Of a stretch of 64,000 nt of DNA, positions 7,592-16,960 are shown piece by piece. Source of the DNA: Actinoplanes oblitus (GTDB lineage Bacteria; Actinomycetota; Actinomycetes; Mycobacteriales; Micromonosporaceae); the NCBI RefSeq assembly GCF_030252345.1, contig NZ_CP126980.1, forward strand, positions 9,185,501-9,249,500, read 5' to 3'. The position numbers and the translations under genes are program-made. Under the pieces are notes generated by a model. That model made no database searches and was not told the origin of the DNA. It saw nothing but the letters and a program-made list of their open reading frames with translations. The number at the start of each line of letters is the position of its first letter. The stretch's first letter is position 1.

Positions 7592-10219
7592 TCAGCGAAC
7601 TATCTGCGCGAACCGGGCGGCGTCGCCCTCCAGATCCGGGTGCTCGACGGCCAGCGCCATCGCCACGATGCGGTCGAAGCCCAGCCCGGCCCCGTCGGCG
7701 TAGGCGGCGTCGAACGCGGCGTCACCCAGCGCGGTACGCACCTCGGCCTGCCGCGCCGACCAGAACGCGCCGAACGACTCGGTCCGCCGGGCGCCGCGCG
7801 CCGCCTCGGCCCCGCCGAACAGCACGGCCGCCGTGGCCGGGTCCCCGCCCAGCGCGCACCGGACCGCGATGGCCGCCACCGCGTCCGCGGCAGCGCCCCG
7901 GAACCCGTGCCGCAGCCGGGACCGCAACGCCACCACCAGGTGGTCGTGCGCGGCCACCAGGTCACCGCGGCACAGCGCGACCATGCCGAGCATCCAGTCC
8001 ACCGCCCGCCGGCCGCGGTCCGCCGGGCGCGCCGCCTCCATCTGCCGGGCCGAGCCGAGCAGCTCGGACGCCTCGGTCAGCGCACCCCGGCGCCAGCACA
8101 GCTCGGCCAGCGCCAGCACGGCCGGCAGCGACTCGGCCGCCACCCCGGCCCGCTCGGCCTGGGCGATCACCGATCGGCACGACTGTTCGGCGTCCTCGGT
8201 GCCGCGCTCGTCCAGCCGGATCCGCCGGCTACCCAGCGCCCGCACCAGCAGGGCCGGGTCACCGGCCGCCCGCGCGGCCCGCTCGGCCCGGCGCAGGAAG
8301 TCGTCCCGTTCCGTACGGTCGTCGGTGAGGTCGGCCTGGATCAGGTACGCCCGGGCCAGCTCGGCCGGTCCGGTCTCGGCGCCGACCCGTTCGCAGAGCC
8401 GGCTGAGCAGGCCACGGCCCTCGCCGGTGCCGCCATGCTCGTGCCACCACGGGTTCAGCGCGCCGGCCAGGCGCAGCCCGGCCCGGACGTCACCGTCGGC
8501 GGACGCCCAGCGCAGCGCGGCCTGCCACTCGTCGACGTACGGGCCGAGGTCGGTCAGCGAGACGGTCCGCTCCTGCCCGTCGGTGTCCACCGCGACGGTC
8601 TCCAGCACGTTCAGCGACCAGGCCAGGTGCCGGGCCCGCACGGCGGCCTCGTCACCGGCGGCGGTGAGCTGGCGCAGGGCGTACGACCGGACGTGCCCGG
8701 ACATCCGGTACCGCGGCCCGGGCACCACCTCGATCAGCGACTTCTCGGCCAGCTCGGAGAGCGCGCTGAGCGCACCCTCACCGCACCAGTCGACGGTGGC
8801 CAGGTCCACCGGCCCGGCGAAGACCGCGAGCCGGCGCAGCAGCTCGGCGGCCCGGCTGCCCAGGGTCCGGTACGACCAGTCCAGGTTGTTGCGCAGGCTG
8901 TCGTGCCGCCCGTCGCCGCACGCGTCGTGGTCCAGCGCGCCGATCGGGTCGTCCAGCCGGCGGGCCAGCAGGTCGGCCGGCATCAGCCGGAGCCGGGCGG
9001 CGGCCAGCTCGATGGCCAGCGGCGAGCCCTCCAGCCGGGCGGCCAGCTCGGCGAGCTGCTCGTCGTCGTCACCGCGCCGCCCGCCCCGGGCCGCCGTGGC
9101 CCGGTCGCTGAGCAGCGCGAACGCGTCGGCCGGCGCCATCGGCGGGATCCGCCACACGGTTTCCCCGGCCAGCCCCAGCGGGGCCCGGCCGGTGGTCAGC
9201 ACGTCCAGCCGGCGGCAGCGGGCCAGCAGCCGGTGCGCCAGCGCCGCGGTCAAGCCGGGCGCCGCGTCGCAGGTCTGCAGGATGACCAGCATCCGGCGCT
9301 CGGCGCACTGCTCGACCAGGGTCTCGATCATCGGCCGGCCCGGCTCCGGCCGCAGGCCGAGGGCCGTGGCGAGGGCGGTGGGCAAGCCACCGGACGCGGT
9401 GGCCGCGTCGATCGTCCACACGCCACCGGGGTACGCGGCGAGCACCTGCTCGGCCACCGCCAGGCTGAGCCGCGTCTTGCCGGCACCGCCCGGACCGACC
9501 ACGCTGACCAGCCGGTGCCCGCTGAGCAGCTCGGCCAGCTCGGCCAGCTCGGCCTGCCGCCCGACGAACGTGGTGTGCTCGGCCGGCAGGTTGTGCCGGG
9601 GCGCCTCGGCGGTGCGCGGCCGCGGGAACTCGCGTTCCAGGCCGGGCGCGACCACCTGGTAGAGCTGCTCGTCGTCGTCGAAGCCGCGCAGCCGGAACGC
9701 GCCGAGCGCCTGCAGGTCCACGGTGGCCAGGGTGGCCGCCGCGGCGGCGGCGGTCCGGCTGTGCCCGGCGGTGGCGTAGGTGGCGGTCACCGCCAGCGCG
9801 GTGGCCGCCGAGCAGAGCACCTGGCCGCCGTGCGCGGCGGCGGACACCCGGGCGGCCCGGTGCACCTCGGCGCTGGCGTACTCGGTGCCGACCGGGGTGG
9901 CGCGCCCGGTGTGCAATCCCATCCGGACCTTCGGGACGGCGTCGGCGCGCGGCCAGGGATAGCCGGCCAGCCGGCGCTGTGCCTCCACACAGGCCGCCAC
10001 CGCGGCGTCGGCGTTGTCGAAGGCCACGAAGAAGGAATCACCCTCGGTGAGAAGTTCGACGCCACCGAAGTCGCTCAGCGCGCCACGTAACAGAGAGCGA
10101 TGCGCGTTCAGCACAGCGCGATAGCCGTCACCGAGCATCCGGGCCAACCGTGTCGAGCCCTCTATGTCAGTGAACATAAAGGTCACGAGGCCACTGGGTA
10201 GCTCGATCCGTCCCGACAC
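7592..10219 (-). CDS. Class III nucleotide cyclase-like domain fused to NB-ARC-type ATPase and helical repeats
   Basis: An 875-residue signalling protein. Residues about 8-170 are a class III cyclase domain (FTDIEGST with metal ligand Asp18; EGDSFFVAF with Asp61). Then comes an AAA/NB-ARC ATPase with Walker A GPGGAGKT near residue 243 and downstream winged-helix-like motifs, then Ala/Leu/Arg-rich helical repeats to the end. Two cyclase residues look changed: the position of the transition-state Asn is His120 (VHRAARVS), and no Lys is seen before TEGD at the purine-specifying position. Arg124 is kept. It may be inactive or a ligand sensor. Start: GTG at 10219 with GGAGG 7 bases upstream. Confidence 0.85.
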   Translation of the reverse strand: MSGRIELPSGLVTFMFTDIEGSTRLARMLGDGYRAVLNAHRSLLRGALSDFGGVELLTEGDSFFVAFDNADAAVAACVEAQRRLAGYPWPRADAVPKVRMGLHTGRATPVGTEYASAEVHRAARVSAAAHGGQVLCSAATALAVTATYATAGHSRTAAAAAATLATVDLQALGAFRLRGFDDDEQLYQVVAPGLEREFPRPRTAEAPRHNLPAEHTTFVGRQAELAELAELLSGHRLVSVVGPGGAGKTRLSLAVAEQVLAAYPGGVWTIDAATASGGLPTALATALGLRPEPGRPMIETLVEQCAERRMLVILQTCDAAPGLTAALAHRLLARCRRLDVLTTGRAPLGLAGETVWRIPPMAPADAFALLSDRATAARGGRRGDDDEQLAELAARLEGSPLAIELAAARLRLMPADLLARRLDDPIGALDHDACGDGRHDSLRNNLDWSYRTLGSRAAELLRRLAVFAGPVDLATVDWCGEGALSALSELAEKSLIEVVPGPRYRMSGHVRSYALRQLTAAGDEAAVRARHLAWSLNVLETVAVDTDGQERTVSLTDLGPYVDEWQAALRWASADGDVRAGLRLAGALNPWWHEHGGTGEGRGLLSRLCERVGAETGPAELARAYLIQADLTDDRTERDDFLRRAERAARAAGDPALLVRALGSRRIRLDERGTEDAEQSCRSVIAQAERAGVAAESLPAVLALAELCWRRGALTEASELLGSARQMEAARPADRGRRAVDWMLGMVALCRGDLVAAHDHLVVALRSRLRHGFRGAAADAVAAIAVRCALGGDPATAAVLFGGAEAARGARRTESFGAFWSARQAEVRTALGDAAFDAAYADGAGLGFDRIVAMALAVEHPDLEGDAARFAQIVR

Positions 10220-10637
10220 GGTGGAACCTCCGCCCCCTTTGGAAGTCGCGACTCATGCTGCCGTATCTCTGAGTCACCGCCCATCGTAGAAACGGACGGT
10301 AACCGTCTGCCCGCCACGGCCGACCCCTTACGGAGGACATCCCTCATCCCGGGATCGACGTCGGCATACCGGACTACGCGTGTCGTAACGAAAGAGATCG
10401 AACGCGGAAACGACGCGGTCGGCCAAAACCGCCGGGCCGTTCGGGTGTACCCGTACGTGTCATCCCAGGACCTGGGACACCAGGCCTGAGCAGGGCGAAT
10501 TTTATCGGCAACCGGTTCAGAGGCAAGCACGTACGGTGAGATTGGACGGCCAGTTGACCACCAATGTCGACGCACGACCGGAATCTTGGGTTTTGCGGTA
10601 AGGAGTGGTGTGGATCACTCGGTCGAGTGATCGTCGA
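10220..10637. other. Intergenic gap, 418 bp
   Basis: Between the divergently placed start of the cyclase-ATPase gene and the end of the FmdB gene. It must hold the promoter of the cyclase gene, but I see no motif clear enough to name. The only structured element is the 20-bp palindrome at 10613-10632. GC is lower than in the flanking genes and no frame looks coding. Confidence 0.5.
10613..10632. other. 20-bp palindrome after the fmdB-like gene
   Basis: GATCACTCG and CGAGTGATC flank a central GT, starting 6 bases beyond the fmdB-like stop. It could be a weak terminator stem or an operator; there is no T run. Confidence 0.4.
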
Positions 10638-10853
10638 TCAGCAGCCGCATCCCCCGCCACAGCAACCGCCGCCACCACCGGACGGCCCGGCCGGAGCGGC
10701 GCCACCGCGACCGGTGACGGCGACAGTGGACAGCAGCTTGACCGTGTCGCCGTGACCCTGCGGGCAGGTGGCCGGCTCGGCGGCCTCCCGCATCGGGCGG
10801 CTGACCTCGAAGGTGGCGCCGCAGGCGCGGCAGCGGTAGTCATAACGTGGCAT
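10638..10853 (-). CDS. FmdB-family zinc ribbon protein
   Basis: A 71-residue protein starting MPRYDYRCRACGATFEV, the hallmark of FmdB regulatory/zinc ribbon proteins, with a second Cys pair position in ATCPQGHG. The C-terminus is a Gly/Cys tail (GGGGGCCGGGCGC), common in actinobacterial members. Its role is not established; the family was named after a putative regulator of formamidase. The ATG at 10853 is the natural start because the conserved motif follows at once. It diverges from the transglycosylase-like gene across 79 bases, which must contain both promoters. Confidence 0.9.
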   Translation of the reverse strand: MPRYDYRCRACGATFEVSRPMREAAEPATCPQGHGDTVKLLSTVAVTGRGGAAPAGPSGGGGGCCGGGCGC

Positions 10854-10932
10854 CGCACCAGCGTAGGGCCCCTCGCCGGGACCGGCGTCCGCGACCTCCC
10901 GCCGGTGGTCCCGGCCCGGTAGGGTCGAGCCC

Positions 10933-12171
10933 GTGGCGGAGGCACCGAAGATCCCAGCAGAGCGGCCGGAGTTGCGGGCGGCGGCGCCGAAGGGCGGGCC
11001 GCTGGGCGGTTCCGGGGCCGCATCGGCCGGTGCCGCGCCGGCGGACCCCGGCAGCGCGCCGGCGGTCAAGGATCCGGTCACCCCCGCGAAGAAGTCCGAG
11101 GAACCCGTGCCGCCCGCCGAGAAATCGGCCGAACCGGCGACGCCCGCCAAGAAGTCCGAGGAACCGGCGCCGCCCGCGAAGGACGCCAAGCCCAGCCTGC
11201 TCCGCCGCTCCGCGGGTGCCCTGGGGCGCGGCGGTCGCGGCGTCGTCACCTGGTCGAAAGGTCCCAGCGGCCGAGTCGTCCTGCCCAGCGCCGTGGTGGT
11301 CGCGCTGATCGCCGGTGCCGGCACGGCGGGCGCCTACCTGGTCCCCCGCGCCCTCGACGCGGCACCCACCCCGAGCGCCACCCCGGCCTTCGGCGGCGCC
11401 CCGCTGCCCTCGGCGGGCGACCCGAACGCGCTGCCCACCGGCGGTTTCCCGACCGATCCAGGCATCGGCACGCTGCCGGGCGCCACGTTCCCGACCGCCG
11501 CGCTCCCGGCGACCACGCTGCCCGCGACCACCGTGCCCGGCGCGCTGCCGACCACCGCCGCCACCGGCGCGGCCGGCGGCCGCCCGGCTGACACCCTGGC
11601 CGCCTGGGCCCAGACGATCGGCGGCAAGGTCGGCATCCCGGTGGTCGCGGTGCAGGCTTACGGGTACGCCGAGCTGGTCACCAGTCGCACCACCCCGAGC
11701 TGCCACCTGACCTGGACCACGCTCGCCGCGATCGGCAAGGTGGCCTCCGCGCACGGCAGCGCGAACGGCGCGGTGCTCGGCGTCGACGGGGTGGCCCGGC
11801 CGGGCATCATCGGCCTGCCGCTGAACGGGCAGGGCGGCCGGCCCCTGGTCCCGGACACCGATCAGGGCACGCTCGACCAGGACCGCAGCTTCGACCGCGA
11901 GGTCGGCCCGATGAAACTGACCCCGGGCACCTGGCAGGCGAACGCGGTGGACGCCGACCGCAACGGCGCCTCGGAGATCAACGACATCGACGACGCCGCG
12001 CTGGCCACCGCCACCGCGCTCTGCAAGGACCCGAAAGGCACGCCGCGCGACCTGTCCCGGGCCGATTCCTGGTGGGACGCGGTGCTCACGCTGAACAACG
12101 GCGCCGTCCGCCCGTCCGCGCAGAAGGTCTTCGAGGCCGCCAACGACTACGGCCGCACCAGCCGCCAGTGA
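10933..12171 (+). CDS. Membrane-anchored lytic-transglycosylase-like protein without the catalytic Glu
   Basis: A 412-residue protein. The cytoplasmic N-terminus is Pro/Lys/Glu-rich with repeats of TPAKKSEEPxPP (about 48-85). One membrane helix follows (about 115-138), then a Pro/Thr linker and a C-terminal domain (about 218-412) similar to MltB-type murein transglycosylases (GPMKLTPGTWQANAVDADRNG, INDIDDAALATATALC). In active enzymes the segment after LAxIG carries a catalytic Glu (ESxHG); here it reads IGKVASAHGS, with Ala271 at that position (codon 11743-11745). The protein may bind rather than cleave peptidoglycan. Start: GTG at 10933. Confidence 0.82.
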   Translation: MAEAPKIPAERPELRAAAPKGGPLGGSGAASAGAAPADPGSAPAVKDPVTPAKKSEEPVPPAEKSAEPATPAKKSEEPAPPAKDAKPSLLRRSAGALGRGGRGVVTWSKGPSGRVVLPSAVVVALIAGAGTAGAYLVPRALDAAPTPSATPAFGGAPLPSAGDPNALPTGGFPTDPGIGTLPGATFPTAALPATTLPATTVPGALPTTAATGAAGGRPADTLAAWAQTIGGKVGIPVVAVQAYGYAELVTSRTTPSCHLTWTTLAAIGKVASAHGSANGAVLGVDGVARPGIIGLPLNGQGGRPLVPDTDQGTLDQDRSFDREVGPMKLTPGTWQANAVDADRNGASEINDIDDAALATATALCKDPKGTPRDLSRADSWWDAVLTLNNGAVRPSAQKVFEAANDYGRTSRQ

Positions 12172-12258
12172 CGCATGCTCGCGACGCTCGGTGAGTGCGC
12201 GCGTACTTTTGCGTGGTCAGCACTTCCCTGAAGGTCGGGTAAACGGCACGATGTACGG

Positions 12259-13275
12259 GTGAGGGTGCGTGAATGGGATCCCCGCTCCGCGTCCCCGGCT
12301 GAGGTCCGCTCGCTGGTGGAGACGGTCAACGCGGTGCTGGCGGCCGACCTCCCCGACGATCCACCCTGGCGGGACGTGCAGGTCCGGGAGTACCTCGCGG
12401 AGACCATGCCCGGCGAGCGCCGGATCTGCTGGGTAGCCGAGGACGACCGCCTCGCGGAGGGGGAGAGCGAGATCTACGCCCTGGTCAGCATTCTGCTGCT
12501 GGGCGACATCGGCGTGCTCGAGATCCTGGTCAAGCCGCACCTGCGCCGCCGTGGCCTGGGGCGCGAGCTGCTCGCCGTGGCCGCTCGCCGGGCGTACCTC
12601 GAAGGCTTCTCCTCGATCGGCGTGGAAGCGATCGGCGGCACCCCGGCCATCGGCTTCTACGAGGCGCTCGGCTTCGAGCGGGAGTATGTGGAGACGCGCA
12701 GCGTTCTCGGTCTGGACACCGTCGACTGGGCCGCGCTCGGCACCATGGCCAGCGGCATCAGCAGCGGGTACCGGGTGGAGTACCACCCCGGCGGCCCGCC
12801 CGCCGAGCTGCTGGAGGCCTATGCCCGGGCCAAGGCGGAGGCGCAGACCGACGACGACGATCTCGACCTGACGCCGCGCTCGTCCGACCCGCAGCGGCTC
12901 CGCGAGTCACTGGAGACGCTGCACCGGCGGGGCCTGAAGCCGTACATCGTGCTGGCCATCCACGAGGCGACCGGGGCGGTGGCCGGCCTGACCGAGCTGG
13001 TGGTCCCGGCCCAGCATCCGGAACGCGCCGACCAGTACGACACGATTGTGGTCCGCGAGCACCGCGGTTACGGCATCGACCGGGCGATCAAGGCGCGCAT
13101 GCTGTTCGAGCTGCGCGCCGCCGAGCCCGGCCTGAGCCAGGTGCAGACCTGGAACGCGCAGCACAACGAGTCGATGCTGAAGGTCAACGCCGAGCTGGGC
13201 TACCAGTCCGACCGCGACTGGTACGAGTACATCGCGGACGTGGGCCAGCTGGTCCAGCGTCTGGAGCCGCGCTAG
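12259..13275 (+). CDS. Tandem GNAT N-acetyltransferase
   Basis: A 338-residue protein with two GNAT-like halves. The N-terminal half carries the acetyl-CoA-binding motif A (ILVKPHLRRRGLGRELLAVAARRA, about residues 94-118) and a motif B end (GFYEALGFERE). The C-terminal half is more divergent (TIVVREHRGYGIDRAIKARMLFEL, then NAQHNESMLKVNAELGYQ). Such double GNATs in actinomycetes acetylate small amines, and some are mycothiol-synthase-like, but the substrate cannot be told from sequence. GTG start at 12259. It converges on hemB with a 9-base gap. Confidence 0.85.
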   Translation: MRVREWDPRSASPAEVRSLVETVNAVLAADLPDDPPWRDVQVREYLAETMPGERRICWVAEDDRLAEGESEIYALVSILLLGDIGVLEILVKPHLRRRGLGRELLAVAARRAYLEGFSSIGVEAIGGTPAIGFYEALGFEREYVETRSVLGLDTVDWAALGTMASGISSGYRVEYHPGGPPAELLEAYARAKAEAQTDDDDLDLTPRSSDPQRLRESLETLHRRGLKPYIVLAIHEATGAVAGLTELVVPAQHPERADQYDTIVVREHRGYGIDRAIKARMLFELRAAEPGLSQVQTWNAQHNESMLKVNAELGYQSDRDWYEYIADVGQLVQRLEPR

Positions 13276-13284
13276 CCTCCCGGA

Positions 13285-14274
13285 TCAATACCGGGTGCGG
13301 AGCAGCTGCGCGGCTTCCAGGGCCCAGTAGGTGAGGGTGATCTGGGCGCCGGCTCGTTTGATCGAGGTCAGCGTCTCCAGGATGGTGCGCTCGCGGTCGA
13401 TCCAGCCGTTCGCGGCGGCCGCCTCGACCATCGCGTACTCGCCGGAGACCTGGTACGCGGCGACCGGGACGTTCACCCGGTCGCGGACCGCGGCGATCAC
13501 GTCGAGGTAGGGCAGGGCCGGCTTCACCATCACCATGTCCGCGCCCTCGGCCACGTCCAGGTCGACCTCGCGCAGCGCGTCCCGCAGGTTCGACGGGTCC
13601 TGCTGGTACTGCCGCCGGTCACCCTTCAGCGTCGACTCCACGGCCTCCCGGAACGGGCCGTAGAACGCGCCGGCGTACTTCACGGCGTACGCGAGCACCG
13701 CCACGTCCTGGTACCCGGCCCGGTCGAGCGCCTTGCGGATCACACCGACCTGGCCGTCCATCATCCCGGACGGACCGACCACGTGCGCACCGGCGGCGGC
13801 CTGGGCCACCGCCATCTCGGCGTAGATCTCGAGGGTCGCGTCGTTGTCCACCGAGCCGTCCGCGGCGAGCACCCCGCAGTGCCCGTGCGAGGTGAACTCG
13901 TCGATGCAGAGATCGCCCATGATCACCGTGGCGTCGCCGACCTCGGCCCTGAGGTCGCGCAGGCCGACGTTGAGGATGCCGTCCGGGTCCAGGCCGGCCG
14001 AGCCGGTCTCGTCCTTGCTCATGTTGTCCGGCACGCCGAACAGCATCAGCCCGCCGATGCCGGCGCTGACCGCCTCGTGGGCGACCTTGCGCAGCGACTC
14101 GCGGGAGTGCTGGACGACGCCCGGCAGGGAGCTGATCGGCCGCGGCTCGGTCAGCCCCTCCTTGACGAAGAGCGGCAGGACCAGCTCGGCCGGGGAGAGC
14201 CGGGTCTCCTCGACCAGGCGGCGGATCGCCGGGGTGCGCCGCAGGCGGCGCGGGCGGATGTCGGGGAAGGACAT
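13285..14274 (-). CDS. hemB: Delta-aminolevulinic acid dehydratase (porphobilinogen synthase)
   Basis: Condenses two 5-aminolevulinate molecules to porphobilinogen in heme/corrinoid synthesis. The 329 residues include the two Schiff-base lysine regions ([16 protein letters not shown] and [12 protein letters not shown]). The metal-binding loop reads [15 protein letters not shown]. The ATG at 14274 is chosen for GAGGAG 7 bases upstream; a GTG 12 codons earlier lacks this support. It follows hemD in the same direction, but a strong terminator lies in the 55-base gap, so hemB may be expressed partly on its own. Confidence 0.96.
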   Translation of the reverse strand: MSFPDIRPRRLRRTPAIRRLVEETRLSPAELVLPLFVKEGLTEPRPISSLPGVVQHSRESLRKVAHEAVSAGIGGLMLFGVPDNMSKDETGSAGLDPDGILNVGLRDLRAEVGDATVIMGDLCIDEFTSHGHCGVLAADGSVDNDATLEIYAEMAVAQAAAGAHVVGPSGMMDGQVGVIRKALDRAGYQDVAVLAYAVKYAGAFYGPFREAVESTLKGDRRQYQQDPSNLRDALREVDLDVAEGADMVMVKPALPYLDVIAAVRDRVNVPVAAYQVSGEYAMVEAAAANGWIDRERTILETLTSIKRAGAQITLTYWALEAAQLLRTRY

Positions 14275-14294
14275 CGAACGCTCCTCAGGAAAAA

Positions 14295-14322
14295 GCGCGC
14301 CGGGGGACATCCCCCGGCGCGC
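14295..14322 (-). terminator. Intrinsic terminator between hemD and hemB
   Basis: Perfect 12-bp GC arms (GCGCGCCGGGGG and complement) with a 4-base loop, flanked by A/T runs so that the minus-strand transcript ends in TTTTT. It begins 8 bases after the hemD stop. Confidence 0.85.
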
Positions 14323-14329
14323 GAAAAGA

Positions 14330-15916
14330 TCAGCGGAAGCGGAGCGCCGTCGGCCCCTGCACCTTGGAACCGCGGCGCTGCTTGGCGGGCATCGCCGCCA
14401 GCTTCTCGCGCAGCTCCATGGCGTACTCGGCGAGCGCCTCGACCAGGTCGGGTACCGAGGCGTTCTGCGGCTGGGTGTCCACCCGCAGACCGAACTCGAC
14501 AGCGGTCTCCGCGGTCTTCGGGCCGATCACCGCGACCACCGTACGGGCGTGCGGCTTGCCGGCGATGCCGACCAGGTTCCGGACGGTCGAGGACGAGGTG
14601 AACAGCACCGCGTCGAAGCCACCCGACTTGATCGCGTCACGGATCTCGGCCGGCGGCGGCGCGGCCCGCACCGTCCGGTACGCGGTCACGTCGTCCACCT
14701 CCCAGCCCCGCTCGATCAGGCCGGCCGCGAGGGTCTCGGTGGCGATGTCGGCGCGCGGCAGCAGCACCCGGCCGACCGGGTCGAGGATCTCGTCGTGCGG
14801 TGAGAACTCGGCCAGCAGGCCCTCGCTGGACTGCTCGCCGGCCGGGATCAGCTCCGGCTGGATGCCGAACGCGCGGACCGCCTCGGCGGTGGCCTCACCG
14901 ATGCAGGCGATCTTCACGCCACCGAAGTGGCGGGCGTCCAGGCCGTGCTCGGCGAACTTCTCCCAGACCGCGCGGACCGCGTTGACCGAGGTGAAGACGA
15001 CCCAGGCGTACCGGCCGTCGACCAGGCCCTTGACCGCGCGCTCCATCTGCGCCGGGGTGCGCGGCGGCTCGACCGCGATGGTCGGCACCTCGCACGGGAT
15101 GGCGCCGTACGCCCGCAGCCGCGCGCTCATCGCCCCGGCCTGCTCCTTGGTGCGCGGGACCAGCACCTTCCAGCCGTACAGCGGGCGGTTCTCCCACCAG
15201 CTCAGCGGGTCGCGCTCGGCCACCTCGGCGCCGACGGTGAGCACCACCCGGCCGGTGAAGCCGAGCGCGGCGGCGACGAAGCTGTCCACCGTCGAGGTGG
15301 TGGTGTACTGCGTCTCGCCGGTGCCGTCGCCGGTCACGCCGACCGGGACACCCGGCTCGACGCCGGCCGCGAGCAGCCCGTCGCGGACCGCGGCCAGGTC
15401 ACCGGCGTCCACGGCGACCGCGAACGAGCCCTTCTGGGCCGCGCCGGCCAGCGCGTCGAAGTCCAGCGTGGTGACGTCGTCGACGTCGGCGGCGATGCGC
15501 ACGCCGGGCAGCGGCACACCGGCGTACGCGGCGACGCCCTCGGCCTGCCCGATGCCCGGGATCACCTCGAAGTGCACGGCGGTACGCGCGACCGCCTGCA
15601 CCTCCTTGACCACCGACTCGTGGCCGAACGGGTCACCGGCCACCAGGTGGACGGCGGCCAGGCCGGACTTGGCGGCGGAGAGCAGCACCTTGGCCACGTC
15701 GCCGGGGGCGCCCTCGGCGGGGCTGAACTGGGCGTCCTCCTTGGCGTCCGCACGGACCGCGGCCAGCAGGGACTCGGGCACGCCGCGGTCGTAGACCACC
15801 TGGTCGGCATCGGTCAGCGCGGCATAGGCGCGGCGGGTCAACAGCTCCGGGTCGCCGGGTCCGGCGCCGATGAACGCGATGCGTCCGGCTGGCTTGCGGG
15901 CGGTGCGGGTGGTCAT
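14330..15916 (-). CDS. hemD: Fused uroporphyrinogen-III C-methyltransferase / uroporphyrinogen-III synthase
   Basis: A 528-residue fusion. The N-terminal domain (about 12-250) is a SAM-dependent tetrapyrrole methylase ([24 protein letters not shown], then [20 protein letters not shown]) that would make precorrin-2. The C-terminal domain (about 265-515) is HemD ([50 protein letters not shown]), which cyclises hydroxymethylbilane to uroporphyrinogen III. The fusion is usual in actinobacteria. The ATG at 15916 overlaps the hemC stop (ATGA), showing coupling. The short tail ends in basic residues. Confidence 0.94.
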   Translation of the reverse strand: MTTRTARKPAGRIAFIGAGPGDPELLTRRAYAALTDADQVVYDRGVPESLLAAVRADAKEDAQFSPAEGAPGDVAKVLLSAAKSGLAAVHLVAGDPFGHESVVKEVQAVARTAVHFEVIPGIGQAEGVAAYAGVPLPGVRIAADVDDVTTLDFDALAGAAQKGSFAVAVDAGDLAAVRDGLLAAGVEPGVPVGVTGDGTGETQYTTTSTVDSFVAAALGFTGRVVLTVGAEVAERDPLSWWENRPLYGWKVLVPRTKEQAGAMSARLRAYGAIPCEVPTIAVEPPRTPAQMERAVKGLVDGRYAWVVFTSVNAVRAVWEKFAEHGLDARHFGGVKIACIGEATAEAVRAFGIQPELIPAGEQSSEGLLAEFSPHDEILDPVGRVLLPRADIATETLAAGLIERGWEVDDVTAYRTVRAAPPPAEIRDAIKSGGFDAVLFTSSSTVRNLVGIAGKPHARTVVAVIGPKTAETAVEFGLRVDTQPQNASVPDLVEALAEYAMELREKLAAMPAKQRRGSKVQGPTALRFR

Positions 15917-16875
15917 TCTGTGCTCCCCATCAGGGTATCGGCGCCGGCGTCGAGGAGATCGGCGGCAAGTGCCTTGCCGATCTCCGCCGCCCCGGCGGGC
16001 GTTCCGGTGCGCGACAGCCGGATGGCTCGAACCCCATCCGGGCTGATCACCGCACCGCGCAGGTGAATCATCTCCTCGCCGCGCCCGTCCCCGAGGACAG
16101 AGCCGGCATGCCCACCCCGGACGAGGCGGGCGTAAGCGGCGACCGGGGCGGCACACCCGGCCTCCAGCGTGGCCAGCAACGCCCGTTCCGCCAGCACGGC
16201 GGCCCGGGTCGGTGCGTGGTCGAGCGTGGCCAGCAGCTCGACCAGGTCGGTGTCGCCGGACCGGCACTCGACAGCCAGCGCACCCTGGGCCGGGGCGGGC
16301 AGCATGAGCGTCGGGTCCAGCGTCTCGGTGATCTCGTCGGCACGGCCGATGCGGGACACCCCGGCCCGGGCCAGGATGACCGCGTCGAGGTCGGCCTCCG
16401 GACCGAGCACCCGCGCCATGCGGGTGTCGATGTTGCCTCGGATCGGCGTGACCTGCAACTCCAGGCCGAGAGCCCGGAGCTGGGCGATCCGCCGGACGGC
16501 GCCGGTGCCGACCACCGAGCCGGGCGGCAGGTCGGCCAGGGCGCGCCCGTCCCGGGCGATCAGGACGTCCCGCGGGTCCTCCCGCCGGGGCACCGCCGCG
16601 ATGTGCAGCCGGGGGTGCTCGCCGGTGGGCAGGTCCTTGTACGAGTGGACAGCGAAGTCGATCTCGTCGGCCAGCAGCGCGTCCCGCAGCGCGGAGACGA
16701 ACACCCCGACGCCGAGCTGGGCCACCGGCGCGGACGAGGTGTCACCGGGCGTGACGATGCGGACCAGCTCGACGGCACGGCCGGTGGCCGCGGTCAGCTC
16801 GTCGGCGACCATCCGCGACTGGGTGAGCGCGAGTTTGCTGCCCCGGGTACCGAGGCGCAGCGGCTTGACGGTCAT
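15913..16875 (-). CDS. hemC: Hydroxymethylbilane synthase (porphobilinogen deaminase)
   Basis: Polymerises four porphobilinogens to hydroxymethylbilane. The 320 residues show the family N-terminus (LRLGTRGSKLALTQSRMVAD), the active-site loop (HSYKDLPT), and the dipyrromethane-cofactor Cys in ATLEAGCAAPVAAYARL. It lies between hemA (gap 85 bases) and hemD (4-base overlap). The ATG at 16875 puts the conserved start motif six residues in, as in homologues. Confidence 0.95.
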   Translation of the reverse strand: MTVKPLRLGTRGSKLALTQSRMVADELTAATGRAVELVRIVTPGDTSSAPVAQLGVGVFVSALRDALLADEIDFAVHSYKDLPTGEHPRLHIAAVPRREDPRDVLIARDGRALADLPPGSVVGTGAVRRIAQLRALGLELQVTPIRGNIDTRMARVLGPEADLDAVILARAGVSRIGRADEITETLDPTLMLPAPAQGALAVECRSGDTDLVELLATLDHAPTRAAVLAERALLATLEAGCAAPVAAYARLVRGGHAGSVLGDGRGEEMIHLRGAVISPDGVRAIRLSRTGTPAGAAEIGKALAADLLDAGADTLMGSTE

Positions 16876-16960
16876 GCTGTGCCCACCTTTCGCATGCCCT
16901 TCTGGCCCTCACCGGCAAGATCGTCGTCAGGTCCGGCTTGGCGCAGTTCGGTGCAGGCGG

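Noticed and set aside
6800..10090. Long plus-strand frame opposite the channel and cyclase-ATPase genes
   Set aside because: Antisense shadow running across two real genes; no recognisable domain.
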